Shown: positions 16,489 through 22,607 of the stretch, piece after piece
Layout of the letters: every line of letters begins with the position of its first letter
How positions within the stretch are numbered: position 1 is the first letter of the stretch
NCBI RefSeq assembly: GCF_001519065.1
Contig: NZ_KQ954253.1
Coordinates: 258,087 to 322,086 of the forward strand
Reading direction: 5' to 3'
DNA length: 64,000 nucleotides
Source of the DNA: Novosphingobium sp. FSW06-99
GTDB taxonomy: Bacteria; Pseudomonadota; Alphaproteobacteria; Sphingomonadales; Sphingomonadaceae
The notes under the pieces: generated by a model
What the model saw: the letters and a program-made list of their open reading frames with translations, nothing else
Databases searched by the model: none
Told to the model about the DNA's origin: nothing
Made by a program: the position numbers and the translations under genes

Positions 16489-16986
16489 TCAGAGAAAGCG
16501 TCCGTAGACGACCTGGATCACTTCACCGCTGTTGGTGTCGATCAACAGCGCGTCGGGGCCAAAGCGCACCCATTCAAACCCGACCGGCGGCACATCGAGG
16601 CCGAACAGCCAGTAATCGGATAGCCAGTATTGCTGCCCCCAATAGATGCGCGGCAGCACCTGGCCATAGCTCCAGCGGCGATAGGCAAAGCCGCGCGGGG
16701 CATGATAGGGCCCGATGTGATAGCCATGATCGGCATTGAAATTGTGGTTGTAGGCCTGCCGGTCAAACTGTTGCGGCCGCGCCGCGACCGCCGCCGGGCG
16801 TTCGATCCGCTGATAGCCCTGCGGACCGCGTTCAGGTTCGGCCGGGTGCATCGGGGCAGCGGCACGACCGCCACCGTGATTGCCGCCGTGATTGCCCTCA
16901 GGCCCCGGTTCTGCAAAGGCCGGGGCCGCAACCGCCAGCGCGGCGCCAAGCCCGACCGCAACAATGGAAAGGTGTCTACGCGTCAT
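16489..16986 (-). CDS. RcnB-like exported protein
   Basis: 165 residues. The ATG at 16986 starts a clean signal peptide (MTRRHLSIVAVGLGAALAVA, cleavage after AFA); the longer frame to 17052 does not. A Gly/His-rich segment (GNHGGNHGGGRAAA) follows. The C-terminal half carries the RcnB/DUF motif YRRWSYGQVLP, YWGQQYWLSDYW, YGLDVPP-like and WVRFGPDALLID with a final VIQVVYGRF. Enteric RcnB is a periplasmic protein affecting Ni/Co homeostasis; many sphingomonad relatives are of unknown role. Its histidine-rich part and its position beside the bufferin gene bufA1 are consistent with periplasmic metal handling. I found no SigF-type promoter in front of it. Confidence 0.8.
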   Translation of the reverse strand: MTRRHLSIVAVGLGAALAVAAPAFAEPGPEGNHGGNHGGGRAAAPMHPAEPERGPQGYQRIERPAAVAARPQQFDRQAYNHNFNADHGYHIGPYHAPRGFAYRRWSYGQVLPRIYWGQQYWLSDYWLFGLDVPPVGFEWVRFGPDALLIDTNSGEVIQVVYGRFL

Positions 16987-17013
16987 CGTCAAGCAACTCC
17001 CTGCCCTGTCAAA

Positions 17014-17036
17014 CCGTGGCATTTGCATGCCAACGG
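17014..17036 (-). terminator. Hairpin after bufA1, possible weak terminator
   Basis: CCGTGGCAT pairs with ATGCCAACGG (one bulged base) around TTGC, 58 bases beyond the bufA1 stop. U tract is poor, so it may instead be in the leader of the RcnB-like gene. Confidence 0.4.
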
Positions 17037-17094
17037 TCTGTGACAGATGCAATCAGTGCATTGAACCGGGCGTGAACATCCGATCCGCCGCGCA

Positions 17095-17367
17095 TCAATG
17101 CTCGCGCGGGGTCAACGAGCCGTTGCCTTTGGGGGTCTTGATCGTGGTGCATGTACCGGCCTTGACCAGTTTCCACGAATTGCCCTGAAAATCGGTCTTC
17201 TGCGTTCCGGCGCACGAGGTGCCAGGGCCGGCGGCGCAATCGTTCTGGCCGGCGTGGGCCACGCCATAGCACTTTTCCATGGCCGGTTTGGCATCGGCGG
17301 CGTGCGCGGCGCCAGCGGCGAGTCCCAGCGCAAGGCTGGCAGCGAAAGCGGCGGGGGCAAGTTTCAT
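17095..17367 (-). CDS. bufA1: BufA1, DUF2282 bufferin precursor
   Basis: 90-residue exported peptide. A signal peptide ([20 protein letters not shown], cleavage after AHA) is followed by the DUF2282 core with four cysteines at 33, 44, 52 and 73: [22 protein letters not shown], then [15 protein letters not shown]2282 peptides are now known as bufferins, in which an MNIO enzyme (DUF692, BufB) with partner BufC modifies cysteines to make a copper-binding periplasmic product. Here the maturation genes lie on the other strand, divergent, so processing is in trans. A GTAACC-N16-CGAA promoter identical to that of sigF lies 61-86 bases upstream. Confidence 0.92.
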   Translation of the reverse strand: MKLAPAAFAASLALGLAAGAAHAADAKPAMEKCYGVAHAGQNDCAAGPGTSCAGTQKTDFQGNSWKLVKAGTCTTIKTPKGNGSLTPREH

Positions 17368-17427
17368 CGGGTATCTCCTGGTGATGGTCTGGATCAGAGA
17401 GGCCGGTGTGCCCTCCCTGCCAACCAT

Positions 17428-17453
17428 TTCGCACGCATCGGCATATCGGTTAC
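17428..17453 (-). promoter_or_regulatory. SigF-type promoter of bufA1
   Basis: Minus strand GTAACC (17448-17453), 16 bases, CGAA (17428-17431). Same layout as the promoters before bufA2 and sigF; matches the known -35 GTAACC / -10 CGAA pattern of SigF in Caulobacter. Confidence 0.85.
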
Positions 17454-17508
17454 GCCCGGTGCGCAAAAGTGCTGCAAAAATCGCGCGCGGCAATTTTTCG
17501 GATCGGGT

Positions 17509-17534
17509 GTAACTTTGTCGTGCCCCGGGGCGAA
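17509..17534 (+). promoter_or_regulatory. SigF-type promoter of bufA2-bufB-bufC
   Basis: GTAACT (17509-17514), 16 bases, CGAA (17531-17534), 41 bases before the bufA2 start. The last base of the -35 differs from the other two copies. Confidence 0.83.
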
Positions 17535-17574
17535 ATGCAGGGTGCCACGAGGGCACAATGAGGAGTTTTGTTCG

Positions 17575-17862
17575 ATGACCAAGCCCGTTTCGCGTTTCGC
17601 ACCCGCCGCTCTTGCACTTGCCAGCCAGGCCGCGCTGTTTGCCGCCGCGCTTGCTGCAATGCCCGCCCCCGCTATGGCCGACGAAGCAAAGCCGGTCGAT
17701 GTCGTGCATTGTTACGGCGTCAACAGCTGCAAGGGCACGTCCGACTGTGCCACCGCCAAGAACAGCTGCAAGGGCCAGAACAGTTGCAAGGGCCAGGGCT
17801 TCAAGGCCGAAAGCAAGGGCCAGTGCGCCGCCGAAGGTGGCAGCCTGACCGAACCGAAGTAA
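17575..17862 (+). CDS. bufA2: BufA2-type bufferin precursor
   Basis: 95-residue exported peptide. The signal peptide (about residues 1-35, ending PAMADEAKP) precedes a mature part with six cysteines at 46, 52, 58, 65, 71 and 84. Three NSCKG motifs stand out ([18 protein letters not shown]) after [14 protein letters not shown], the pattern of the second class of bufferin precursors. After modification by BufB/BufC and export, it should bind copper in the periplasm. AGGAG six to ten bases upstream supports the ATG at 17575. It is the first gene of bufA2BC; a strong hairpin separates it from bufB, which suggests the precursor is made in excess. Confidence 0.9.
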   Translation: MTKPVSRFAPAALALASQAALFAAALAAMPAPAMADEAKPVDVVHCYGVNSCKGTSDCATAKNSCKGQNSCKGQGFKAESKGQCAAEGGSLTEPK

Positions 17863-17872
17863 GCGCCTGTCC

Positions 17873-17903
17873 GATGGCCGCGCCACCCCCGGGCGCGGCC
17901 ATC
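17873..17903 (+). terminator. Hairpin between bufA2 and bufB (partial terminator or mRNA stabiliser)
   Basis: Perfect 12-bp stem GATGGCCGCGCC / GGCGCGGCCATC with a 7-base loop, 10 bases after the bufA2 stop. No U tract, so leaky termination or protection of the precursor mRNA is more likely than full termination. Confidence 0.6.
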
Positions 17904-17931
17904 GCCCTGTCTGCGATCTGGTGATCTGTCC

Positions 17932-18750
17932 ATGACCACGCGCCTTTCCGGTTTTGGCCTCGGCATGCGCCGACCGCACTATGCCCATTATGTCGCGGGC
18001 GAGGCCCCGGTGGACTTTGTCGAAGTCATTTCAGAAAATTTCATGGTCGCGGGCGGTCGCCCGATCGATACCCTGATGCGCGCGCGGGCCCATTATCCGG
18101 TGGCGCTGCACGGCGTATCGTTGTCGGTGGGATCGGCGGAAACCCGCAGCGACGACTATCTCGACCGACTCAAGGCGCTGGTTGATCGGATCGAACCGGC
18201 AGTGGTGTCCGACCATCTGTGCTGGACCGGGATCGGCGGGTTCAATTCGCACGATCTGTTGCCCGTGCCACTGACCGAGCCGGCGCTCGATACCGTATGC
18301 CGCGCGATCGATCGCGCACAAAGCCATCTGCAACGCCCAATGCTGTTCGAGAACCCGTCGAGCTATATCGCCTTTGCCGGTACCATGCCCGAATGGGAAT
18401 TCCTGAGCGAAATGGTCCGCCGCACCGGTTGCGGGCTGCTGCTTGATGTAAACAACATTTTCGTGAGCGCGACCAACCACGGGCTTGATCCGCACGGCTG
18501 GCTCGATGGCCTGCCGCTCGATGCGGTCGGCCAGATCCATCTGGCCGGGCACAGCCAGGGCGAACACGGCCTGATCGATACCCACGATGCACCGGTCGAT
18601 CCGGCTGTCTGGGCACTCTATACCGAAGTTATCCGGCGCACCGGCCCATTGCCGACAATGATCGAGCGCGACGGCAATATCCCTGCGCTCGACGCATTGG
18701 CCGACGAACTGATGCTGGCGCGCCAGGCCGCCTGTGCGGTGTTGGCATGA
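17932..18750 (+). CDS. bufB: BufB, DUF692 multinuclear iron oxidase (MNIO)
   Basis: 272-residue TIM-barrel enzyme of the MNIO (DUF692) class, which modifies cysteines of ribosomal peptides with iron and O2. Opens with [11 protein letters not shown] and [13 protein letters not shown]. Iron-ligand motifs are visible: [58 protein letters not shown] and MIERDGNIP. Together with BufC it should act on BufA1 and BufA2 in the cytoplasm before export. Its start is 69 bases after bufA2 and its stop overlaps bufC (ATGA), implying equal amounts of the two maturation proteins. Only one MNIO for two precursors is encoded in the window. Confidence 0.93.
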   Translation: MTTRLSGFGLGMRRPHYAHYVAGEAPVDFVEVISENFMVAGGRPIDTLMRARAHYPVALHGVSLSVGSAETRSDDYLDRLKALVDRIEPAVVSDHLCWTGIGGFNSHDLLPVPLTEPALDTVCRAIDRAQSHLQRPMLFENPSSYIAFAGTMPEWEFLSEMVRRTGCGLLLDVNNIFVSATNHGLDPHGWLDGLPLDAVGQIHLAGHSQGEHGLIDTHDAPVDPAVWALYTEVIRRTGPLPTMIERDGNIPALDALADELMLARQAACAVLA

Positions 18751-19496
18751 GCGGGGATCTGCCGCTGGCCGCGCTGCAACAGCGTTTCTGCGACTGGCTG
18801 ATCGAACCCGACGAAGACCGCGCGCGCATGATTGCAGCGCCGATGGGGGTCGGCCCCGGTCTGGTCGTCTACCAGAACAACTACCGCGTCGCGCTGGTCG
18901 AGGCTTTGCGCGAAATCCATCCGCGCGCGGCGGCTTGGCTGGGCGAGGACGCGTTCGAAATGGCCGCCGCGCGCCATATCGATGCGCATCCGCCGTCCAA
19001 CTGGACCATCGACGCCTATGGCACGGGCTTTCCCGACGATCTGCGCGCCAGCGACGCCGTCGCCGCCGATCTGGCGGCCATCGACCGGGCGATCGGCGAA
19101 GCGTTCGTTGCTGCCGATGCCCTGCCCGTCACGGCCGCGGCGCTGGCCGATGTCGATTGGGACACCGCGGCCATCCGCCCGGTCCCCTCGCTGCTGCTGG
19201 TGCCGATTGCCACCAATGCCGATGCGCTGTGGCCGGCGCTGGCCAGGGATCAGGACGTGCCCCAGGCCACCGCCGCGCCCGGCACCGTACTGGTTTGGCG
19301 ACAGGGCTTCGAGCCGGTGATGCGCCGTGCCGACCCGACCGAATTGCTGATACTGGAACGCTCGCTGGCAGGCGGCAGCTTTGCCGCGATTTGCGCCGAA
19401 CTTGCCGCGCAAAGCGATGACGCCGAAGCGGTAACCCGCGCGGGCACCGTGCTGGGCCGCTGGCTGGGCGAAAGCCTGGTGGCCGAATTCGCCTGA
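18747..19496 (+). CDS. bufC: BufC, DUF2063-type partner of the MNIO enzyme
   Basis: 249 residues. The N-terminal half is the DUF2063/HvfC domain (LAALQQRFCDWLIEPDEDRA, GLVVYQNNYRVALVEALREIHP, DAFEMAAARHIDAHPP). The C-terminal half is a HvfC-C-like winged-helix fold that binds the precursor leader (VLVWRQGFEPVMRR, PTELLILERSLAGGSFAAICAEL). In known MNIO systems this protein presents the peptide to the enzyme and stabilises it. The ATGA overlap with bufB argues for a fixed complex. Ends the operon; the next 149 bases hold a long hairpin facing nrsF. Confidence 0.88.
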   Translation: MSGDLPLAALQQRFCDWLIEPDEDRARMIAAPMGVGPGLVVYQNNYRVALVEALREIHPRAAAWLGEDAFEMAAARHIDAHPPSNWTIDAYGTGFPDDLRASDAVAADLAAIDRAIGEAFVAADALPVTAAALADVDWDTAAIRPVPSLLLVPIATNADALWPALARDQDVPQATAAPGTVLVWRQGFEPVMRRADPTELLILERSLAGGSFAAICAELAAQSDDAEAVTRAGTVLGRWLGESLVAEFA

Positions 19497-19507
19497 GCGC
19501 CTAGAGT

Positions 19508-19640
19508 CTGTTTCGAAAGTCGCCCTTCCGCGACTTTGTGCCACCCACCGCCCCGCACCCCCGGCCCATCCGCCCATTCAAGGTACCCTGTGGATGGATG
19601 GGCCGGGGGTGCGGGGCGGTGGGTGGCACTTTCGAAACAG
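19508..19640. repeat. Long imperfect hairpin with nested stem-loop between bufC and nrsF
   Basis: A 45-base right arm (19596-19640) pairs exactly with two left segments (19508-19520 and 19540-19571). The 19 bases between those left segments, together with the preceding AAAGT, form their own stem-loop (AAAGTCGC CCTTCC GCGACTTT). The tip is a 24-base loop. This is much larger than a plain terminator and looks like an interspersed palindromic repeat that now acts as a bidirectional terminator of two convergent genes. Whether copies exist elsewhere cannot be seen here. Confidence 0.7.
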
Positions 19641-19644
19641 CCTT

Positions 19645-20286
19645 TTACCAGCGCAGCAGGCGCGGCCCCAGCACCCGCCCGACCAGCGCGGCGCCCAGCA
19701 TGCCCAGCGTATACCATGTCAGCACGAACAGCGCCGAGGTTTCGGGGCAGTGCAGGCAATAGAGCGTTGCCCCCCAGGCCCCCGCAGCCATGCCCGCGGT
19801 CGCCCCGGCGAGCGCCAGTTGGGTCGGGGCCAGCCGCCGGTATGACCACAACAGCCCGACAAAGATCGGCAGTGCCAGCAGGAATACGTTGCGCGAACAC
19901 ACCCGCCAACTGGCGCCCAGCCACATCGCCAGCCACCCGGCGCTTGGCGTCGCGGCCATTTCCAGTCCGGCGATCACCGCCAGCCCCAGCACCGGAAGCA
20001 CCATCAGCCACAGCCAGCCACCGACCCGCCCATCGGGCCGCGCCAGCCGCGACGCCGCTGCCGTGGCACAGATTGCCAGGCTGATCGTGTAAGTCCATTT
20101 CAGCCAGAACGTGAAGCCATGCATCGCGGGCATCAGATCGGGACGAACGCCAAGCCAGATGCCCACTACCGCCAGCGTGACCAGGCCGCCCGCCACCAGG
20201 CCCAGCCCCAGCCGACGGCGCAGCGCATGGCGCGGTACGGGCTGAATATCGAGCGAGAGCGAGGCAATCAGATCTTCGCTGTTCAT
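19645..20286 (-). CDS. nrsF: NrsF-type membrane anti-sigma factor (DUF1109)
   Basis: 213-residue protein with six membrane segments (LGLVAGGLVTLAVVGIWLG, YTISLAICATAAASRL, WLWLMVLPVLGLAVIAG and later ones). Cysteines at about 130 (WRVC) and 180 (LYCLHCPETS) match the two conserved cysteines by which Caulobacter NrsF senses metal stress and releases SigF. Its start overlaps the stop of the sigma factor gene (ATGA). It holds SigF at the membrane until copper or another thiol-reactive metal disturbs the cysteines; that mechanism is inferred from the family. A long hairpin follows the stop. Confidence 0.9.
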   Translation of the reverse strand: MNSEDLIASLSLDIQPVPRHALRRRLGLGLVAGGLVTLAVVGIWLGVRPDLMPAMHGFTFWLKWTYTISLAICATAAASRLARPDGRVGGWLWLMVLPVLGLAVIAGLEMAATPSAGWLAMWLGASWRVCSRNVFLLALPIFVGLLWSYRRLAPTQLALAGATAGMAAGAWGATLYCLHCPETSALFVLTWYTLGMLGAALVGRVLGPRLLRW

Positions 20287-20828
20287 CGCCAGCCGTCCTT
20301 GACCCGCGCCGCCAGCGCCTTCAACCCGCGATGCGCCGATACTTTCACATCGGATTCGCCGATGCCCAGGCGTTCGGCGGCCTCGGCGGTGCTCAACCCC
20401 TCCAGCCGCGTCGCGCGCAACACGGCGGCCTGCTTTTCGGGGATCGTGTCGAGCAGCCGATCGACATCGGATCGCGCATCGCTCGCTTCGTCAAAGGCGA
20501 ATTCATCGGCCAGTTCGGGCAAGTCGTCGAGCGCGGTGGTGCGCCCCGACCGGCGATAGCGATCGATCAATTTATAGCGCGCAATCGCATAGACCCACGC
20601 GCCCAGCGGGCGGGCGGGATCATAAGTGGCACGACGTTGGTGCACGGCGATCAGCGTTTCCTGCACTAGGTCCTCGACATCATCGTCGCGCCCGCCAAGG
20701 CGGCGACGGAAAAAGCTGCGCAGCGGCGTCAGAAGGGCGCGCAACAGCGCTGCATGCGCAGTACCGTCACCCGCCAGACCTGCAAGCATCAAAGCCCGCA
20801 AGCGATCATCATCATGCCGCATCCGCAT
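20283..20828 (-). CDS. sigF: ECF sigma factor, SigF-type
   Basis: 181-residue ECF sigma factor. Region 2 reads DDDVEDLVQETLIAVHQRRATYDP with WVYAIARYKLIDRYRR; region 4 reads LDTIPEKQAAVLRATRLEGLSTAEAAERLGIGESDVKVSAHRGL. This is the SigF group that is paired with NrsF. Autoregulated: the same GTAACC-N16-CGAA element found before bufA1 and bufA2 ends 13 bases before the first ATG. This leaves a leader of only a few bases, and a second ATG six bases further (20822) would be better spaced from the AGGGG Shine-Dalgarno. Controls the bufferin genes on both strands. Confidence 0.92.
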   Translation of the reverse strand: MRMRHDDDRLRALMLAGLAGDGTAHAALLRALLTPLRSFFRRRLGGRDDDVEDLVQETLIAVHQRRATYDPARPLGAWVYAIARYKLIDRYRRSGRTTALDDLPELADEFAFDEASDARSDVDRLLDTIPEKQAAVLRATRLEGLSTAEAAERLGIGESDVKVSAHRGLKALAARVKDGWR

Positions 20829-20841
20829 TCACCCCTGCGTA

Positions 20842-20867
20842 TTCGTCGTACGCACCGGCATGGTTAC
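20842..20867 (-). promoter_or_regulatory. SigF autoregulatory promoter
   Basis: Minus strand GTAACC (20862-20867), 16 bases, CGAA (20842-20845), same spacing as the two buf promoters. Confidence 0.83.
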
Positions 20868-20885
20868 AACAGCCCTCAACAAACG

Positions 20886-21578
20886 TCAGCGAAAATCATG
20901 CAGCGCCGCGGCGGCACGGGCATCAGCCTCGCGCGCAGGCATCAGCGGCGCCATCGCCGCCTGATAGCGCGCCAGCACTTCGGCAGGTGCGGTGTCGGGC
21001 GATCCCGCGTTGAACGGCGGCGCGGGCGCATATTCCAGCCCCAGTTGCACCGTCTGGGCCAGCTCTGCCCCGCCAATTTCCGCCAGCACGGTCAGCGCAA
21101 AATCAATGCCTGCCGTAACCCCGCCGCCAGTGATCAGATTGCCATCGCGGACCACCCGGCCCGTGTCGATCTGTGCGCCGAACAGTGGCAGCAGGTGCCG
21201 CCAGGCCCAGTGGCACGCCGCCCGGCGCCCGACCAGCAACCCCGCCGCGCCCAGTATCAACGACCCGGTGCACACCGACGTGACATAACGCGCACCCAGC
21301 GCCAGCCGCCGCACTTCGCCCACAAACGCCGGGTCGCGCGCGACGGACACGGCACTGACCCCGCCGGGCACGCAGATCAGATCGCAGGCGTCGATATCGG
21401 CCAGCCGCAGCGTGTCGGCAAACACCAGCCCTTCGGACGGTACCGCACCACCATCGCGGCTGGCAACCAGCGTTGCGCTATGCGGCACGCGCGACAGAAA
21501 CTGGTGCGGGCCGGTAAAATCGAGCTGGGTCATGCCAGGAAACACGGCGAACACGATGCGAAACGGGGTCTGGGTCAT
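20886..21578 (-). CDS. DJ-1/PfpI-family protein, isonitrile hydratase-like
   Basis: 230-residue DJ-1-fold protein. FPGMTQLDFTGPHQFLSRVP, ICVPGGVSAV, the nucleophile elbow TSVCTGSLILGAAGLL with its Cys, the partner residues in ACHWAWRHLLPLFGA, RDGNLITGGGVTAGIDFAL and QLGLEYAPAPPFNAGSPDTAP all match isonitrile hydratase (InhA) of Pseudomonas. That enzyme turns isonitriles into N-formamides. The ATG at 21578 has a perfect AGGAGG; the longer frame to 21626 does not belong. It is divergent from a GlxA-type regulator with a related DJ-1 domain, which probably controls it. Confidence 0.88.
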   Translation of the reverse strand: MTQTPFRIVFAVFPGMTQLDFTGPHQFLSRVPHSATLVASRDGGAVPSEGLVFADTLRLADIDACDLICVPGGVSAVSVARDPAFVGEVRRLALGARYVTSVCTGSLILGAAGLLVGRRAACHWAWRHLLPLFGAQIDTGRVVRDGNLITGGGVTAGIDFALTVLAEIGGAELAQTVQLGLEYAPAPPFNAGSPDTAPAEVLARYQAAMAPLMPAREADARAAAALHDFR

Positions 21579-21639
21579 GGCAATCCTCCTTTGGCCTGTG
21601 CCACCATGCTTGCCGCAAATCAGCATTGACGAAAGGACA

Positions 21640-21663
21640 ATGATCCCTCATTTTTGGCCATGA
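21640..21663 (+). other. Possible 7-codon leader ORF coupled to the GlxA-type gene
   Basis: ATG ATC CCT CAT TTT TGG CCA TGA: Shine-Dalgarno GAAAGGA stands two bases before it, and its stop overlaps the glxA-like ATG (ATGA). The regulator itself has no ribosome site, so translation may depend on this leader. Confidence 0.4.
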
Positions 21664-22598
21664 CCCGCACCATTGGCATTTTCGTCTTTCCCGAATTCCA
21701 GATCATGGATGCCGCAGGGCCGATTGCCTGTTTCGAAATTGCCGGACGGATGGCCGACAACGCCTGTCGACTGGTCGTGCTGTCGCAGCGCGGCGGCACG
21801 GTGGCGAGTTCATCGGGGATCGTGTTCGACACCGTGCCCGCCACGCAGGCCGGTCCGTTGGATACTTTGGTGGTGGTCGGCGGCAACGGCAGCCGCACCG
21901 CAATGGACGATGCCGCAACGATCACCTTTTTGCGCGAAGTGGCCCCACGCGTGCGCCGGATGTGCAGCGTCTGTTCGGGCGCCTTTCTGCTGGCGGCGGC
22001 GGGCCTGCTCGACGGGCGCCAGGCGACCACCCACTGGCGCCGCGCCGAACAGTTGGCGCGGCGGTTCCCGGCGATCACCGTCACGCCCGATCGCATCCAT
22101 GTACGCGACGGTACGGTGTGGACATCGGCGGGAATCAGCGCGGGGATCGATCTGTCGCTGGCGCTGGTCGCCGAAGATCTGGGCGAAGACGTGGCGCGCG
22201 CGGTGGCGCGCGAAATGGTGGTCTATTATCGTCGCCCCGGTGGTCAGTCGCAATTCTCGGCGCTGGCCGAACTGGCTGCATCGGGCGATATCTTTGCCCC
22301 GCTGCTCGACTGGATCCGCGCCAATCTGACGCAACGGCTGACCATCGAAGTGTTGGCCGAACGCGCGGGGATGAGCCCGCGCACGTTTACCCGCGCGTTC
22401 ACGCGCGCGATCGGGGTCAGCCCGGCCCGCGCGGTCGAACGATTGCGCCTTGAGGTTGCGCGCGAACGCGTGGAGAATTCCACCACTCCGATCGAGGCGA
22501 TTGCCGGCGACACCGGATTTCATGACCCCGAACGCATGCGCCGCGCGTTTGTCCGCGCGTTTGGTCAGCCCGCGCAGGCGATGCGGCGGCTGGCCTGA
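21660..22598 (+). CDS. GlxA-family AraC-type regulator with DJ-1 domain
   Basis: 312-residue regulator. Residues 1-170 form a DJ-1/PfpI-like sensor (IGIFVFPEFQIMDAAGPIACFE, CSVCSGAFLLAAAGLLDGRQ, TSAGISAGIDLSLALVAEDL). Residues 210-312 are an AraC helix-turn-helix (RLTIEVLAERAGMSPRTFTRAFTRAIGVSPA, then IAGDTGFHDPERMRRAFVRAFG). The ATG at 21660 is preferred to the TTG two codons earlier. It is divergent from the isonitrile hydratase-like gene, which resembles its own sensor domain, a common pairing. The effector is unknown. Convergent with the GGDEF/EAL gene, 9 bases apart. Confidence 0.9.
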   Translation: MTRTIGIFVFPEFQIMDAAGPIACFEIAGRMADNACRLVVLSQRGGTVASSSGIVFDTVPATQAGPLDTLVVVGGNGSRTAMDDAATITFLREVAPRVRRMCSVCSGAFLLAAAGLLDGRQATTHWRRAEQLARRFPAITVTPDRIHVRDGTVWTSAGISAGIDLSLALVAEDLGEDVARAVAREMVVYYRRPGGQSQFSALAELAASGDIFAPLLDWIRANLTQRLTIEVLAERAGMSPRTFTRAFTRAIGVSPARAVERLRLEVARERVENSTTPIEAIAGDTGFHDPERMRRAFVRAFGQPAQAMRRLA

Positions 22599-22607
22599 CC
22601 GTGCGGT

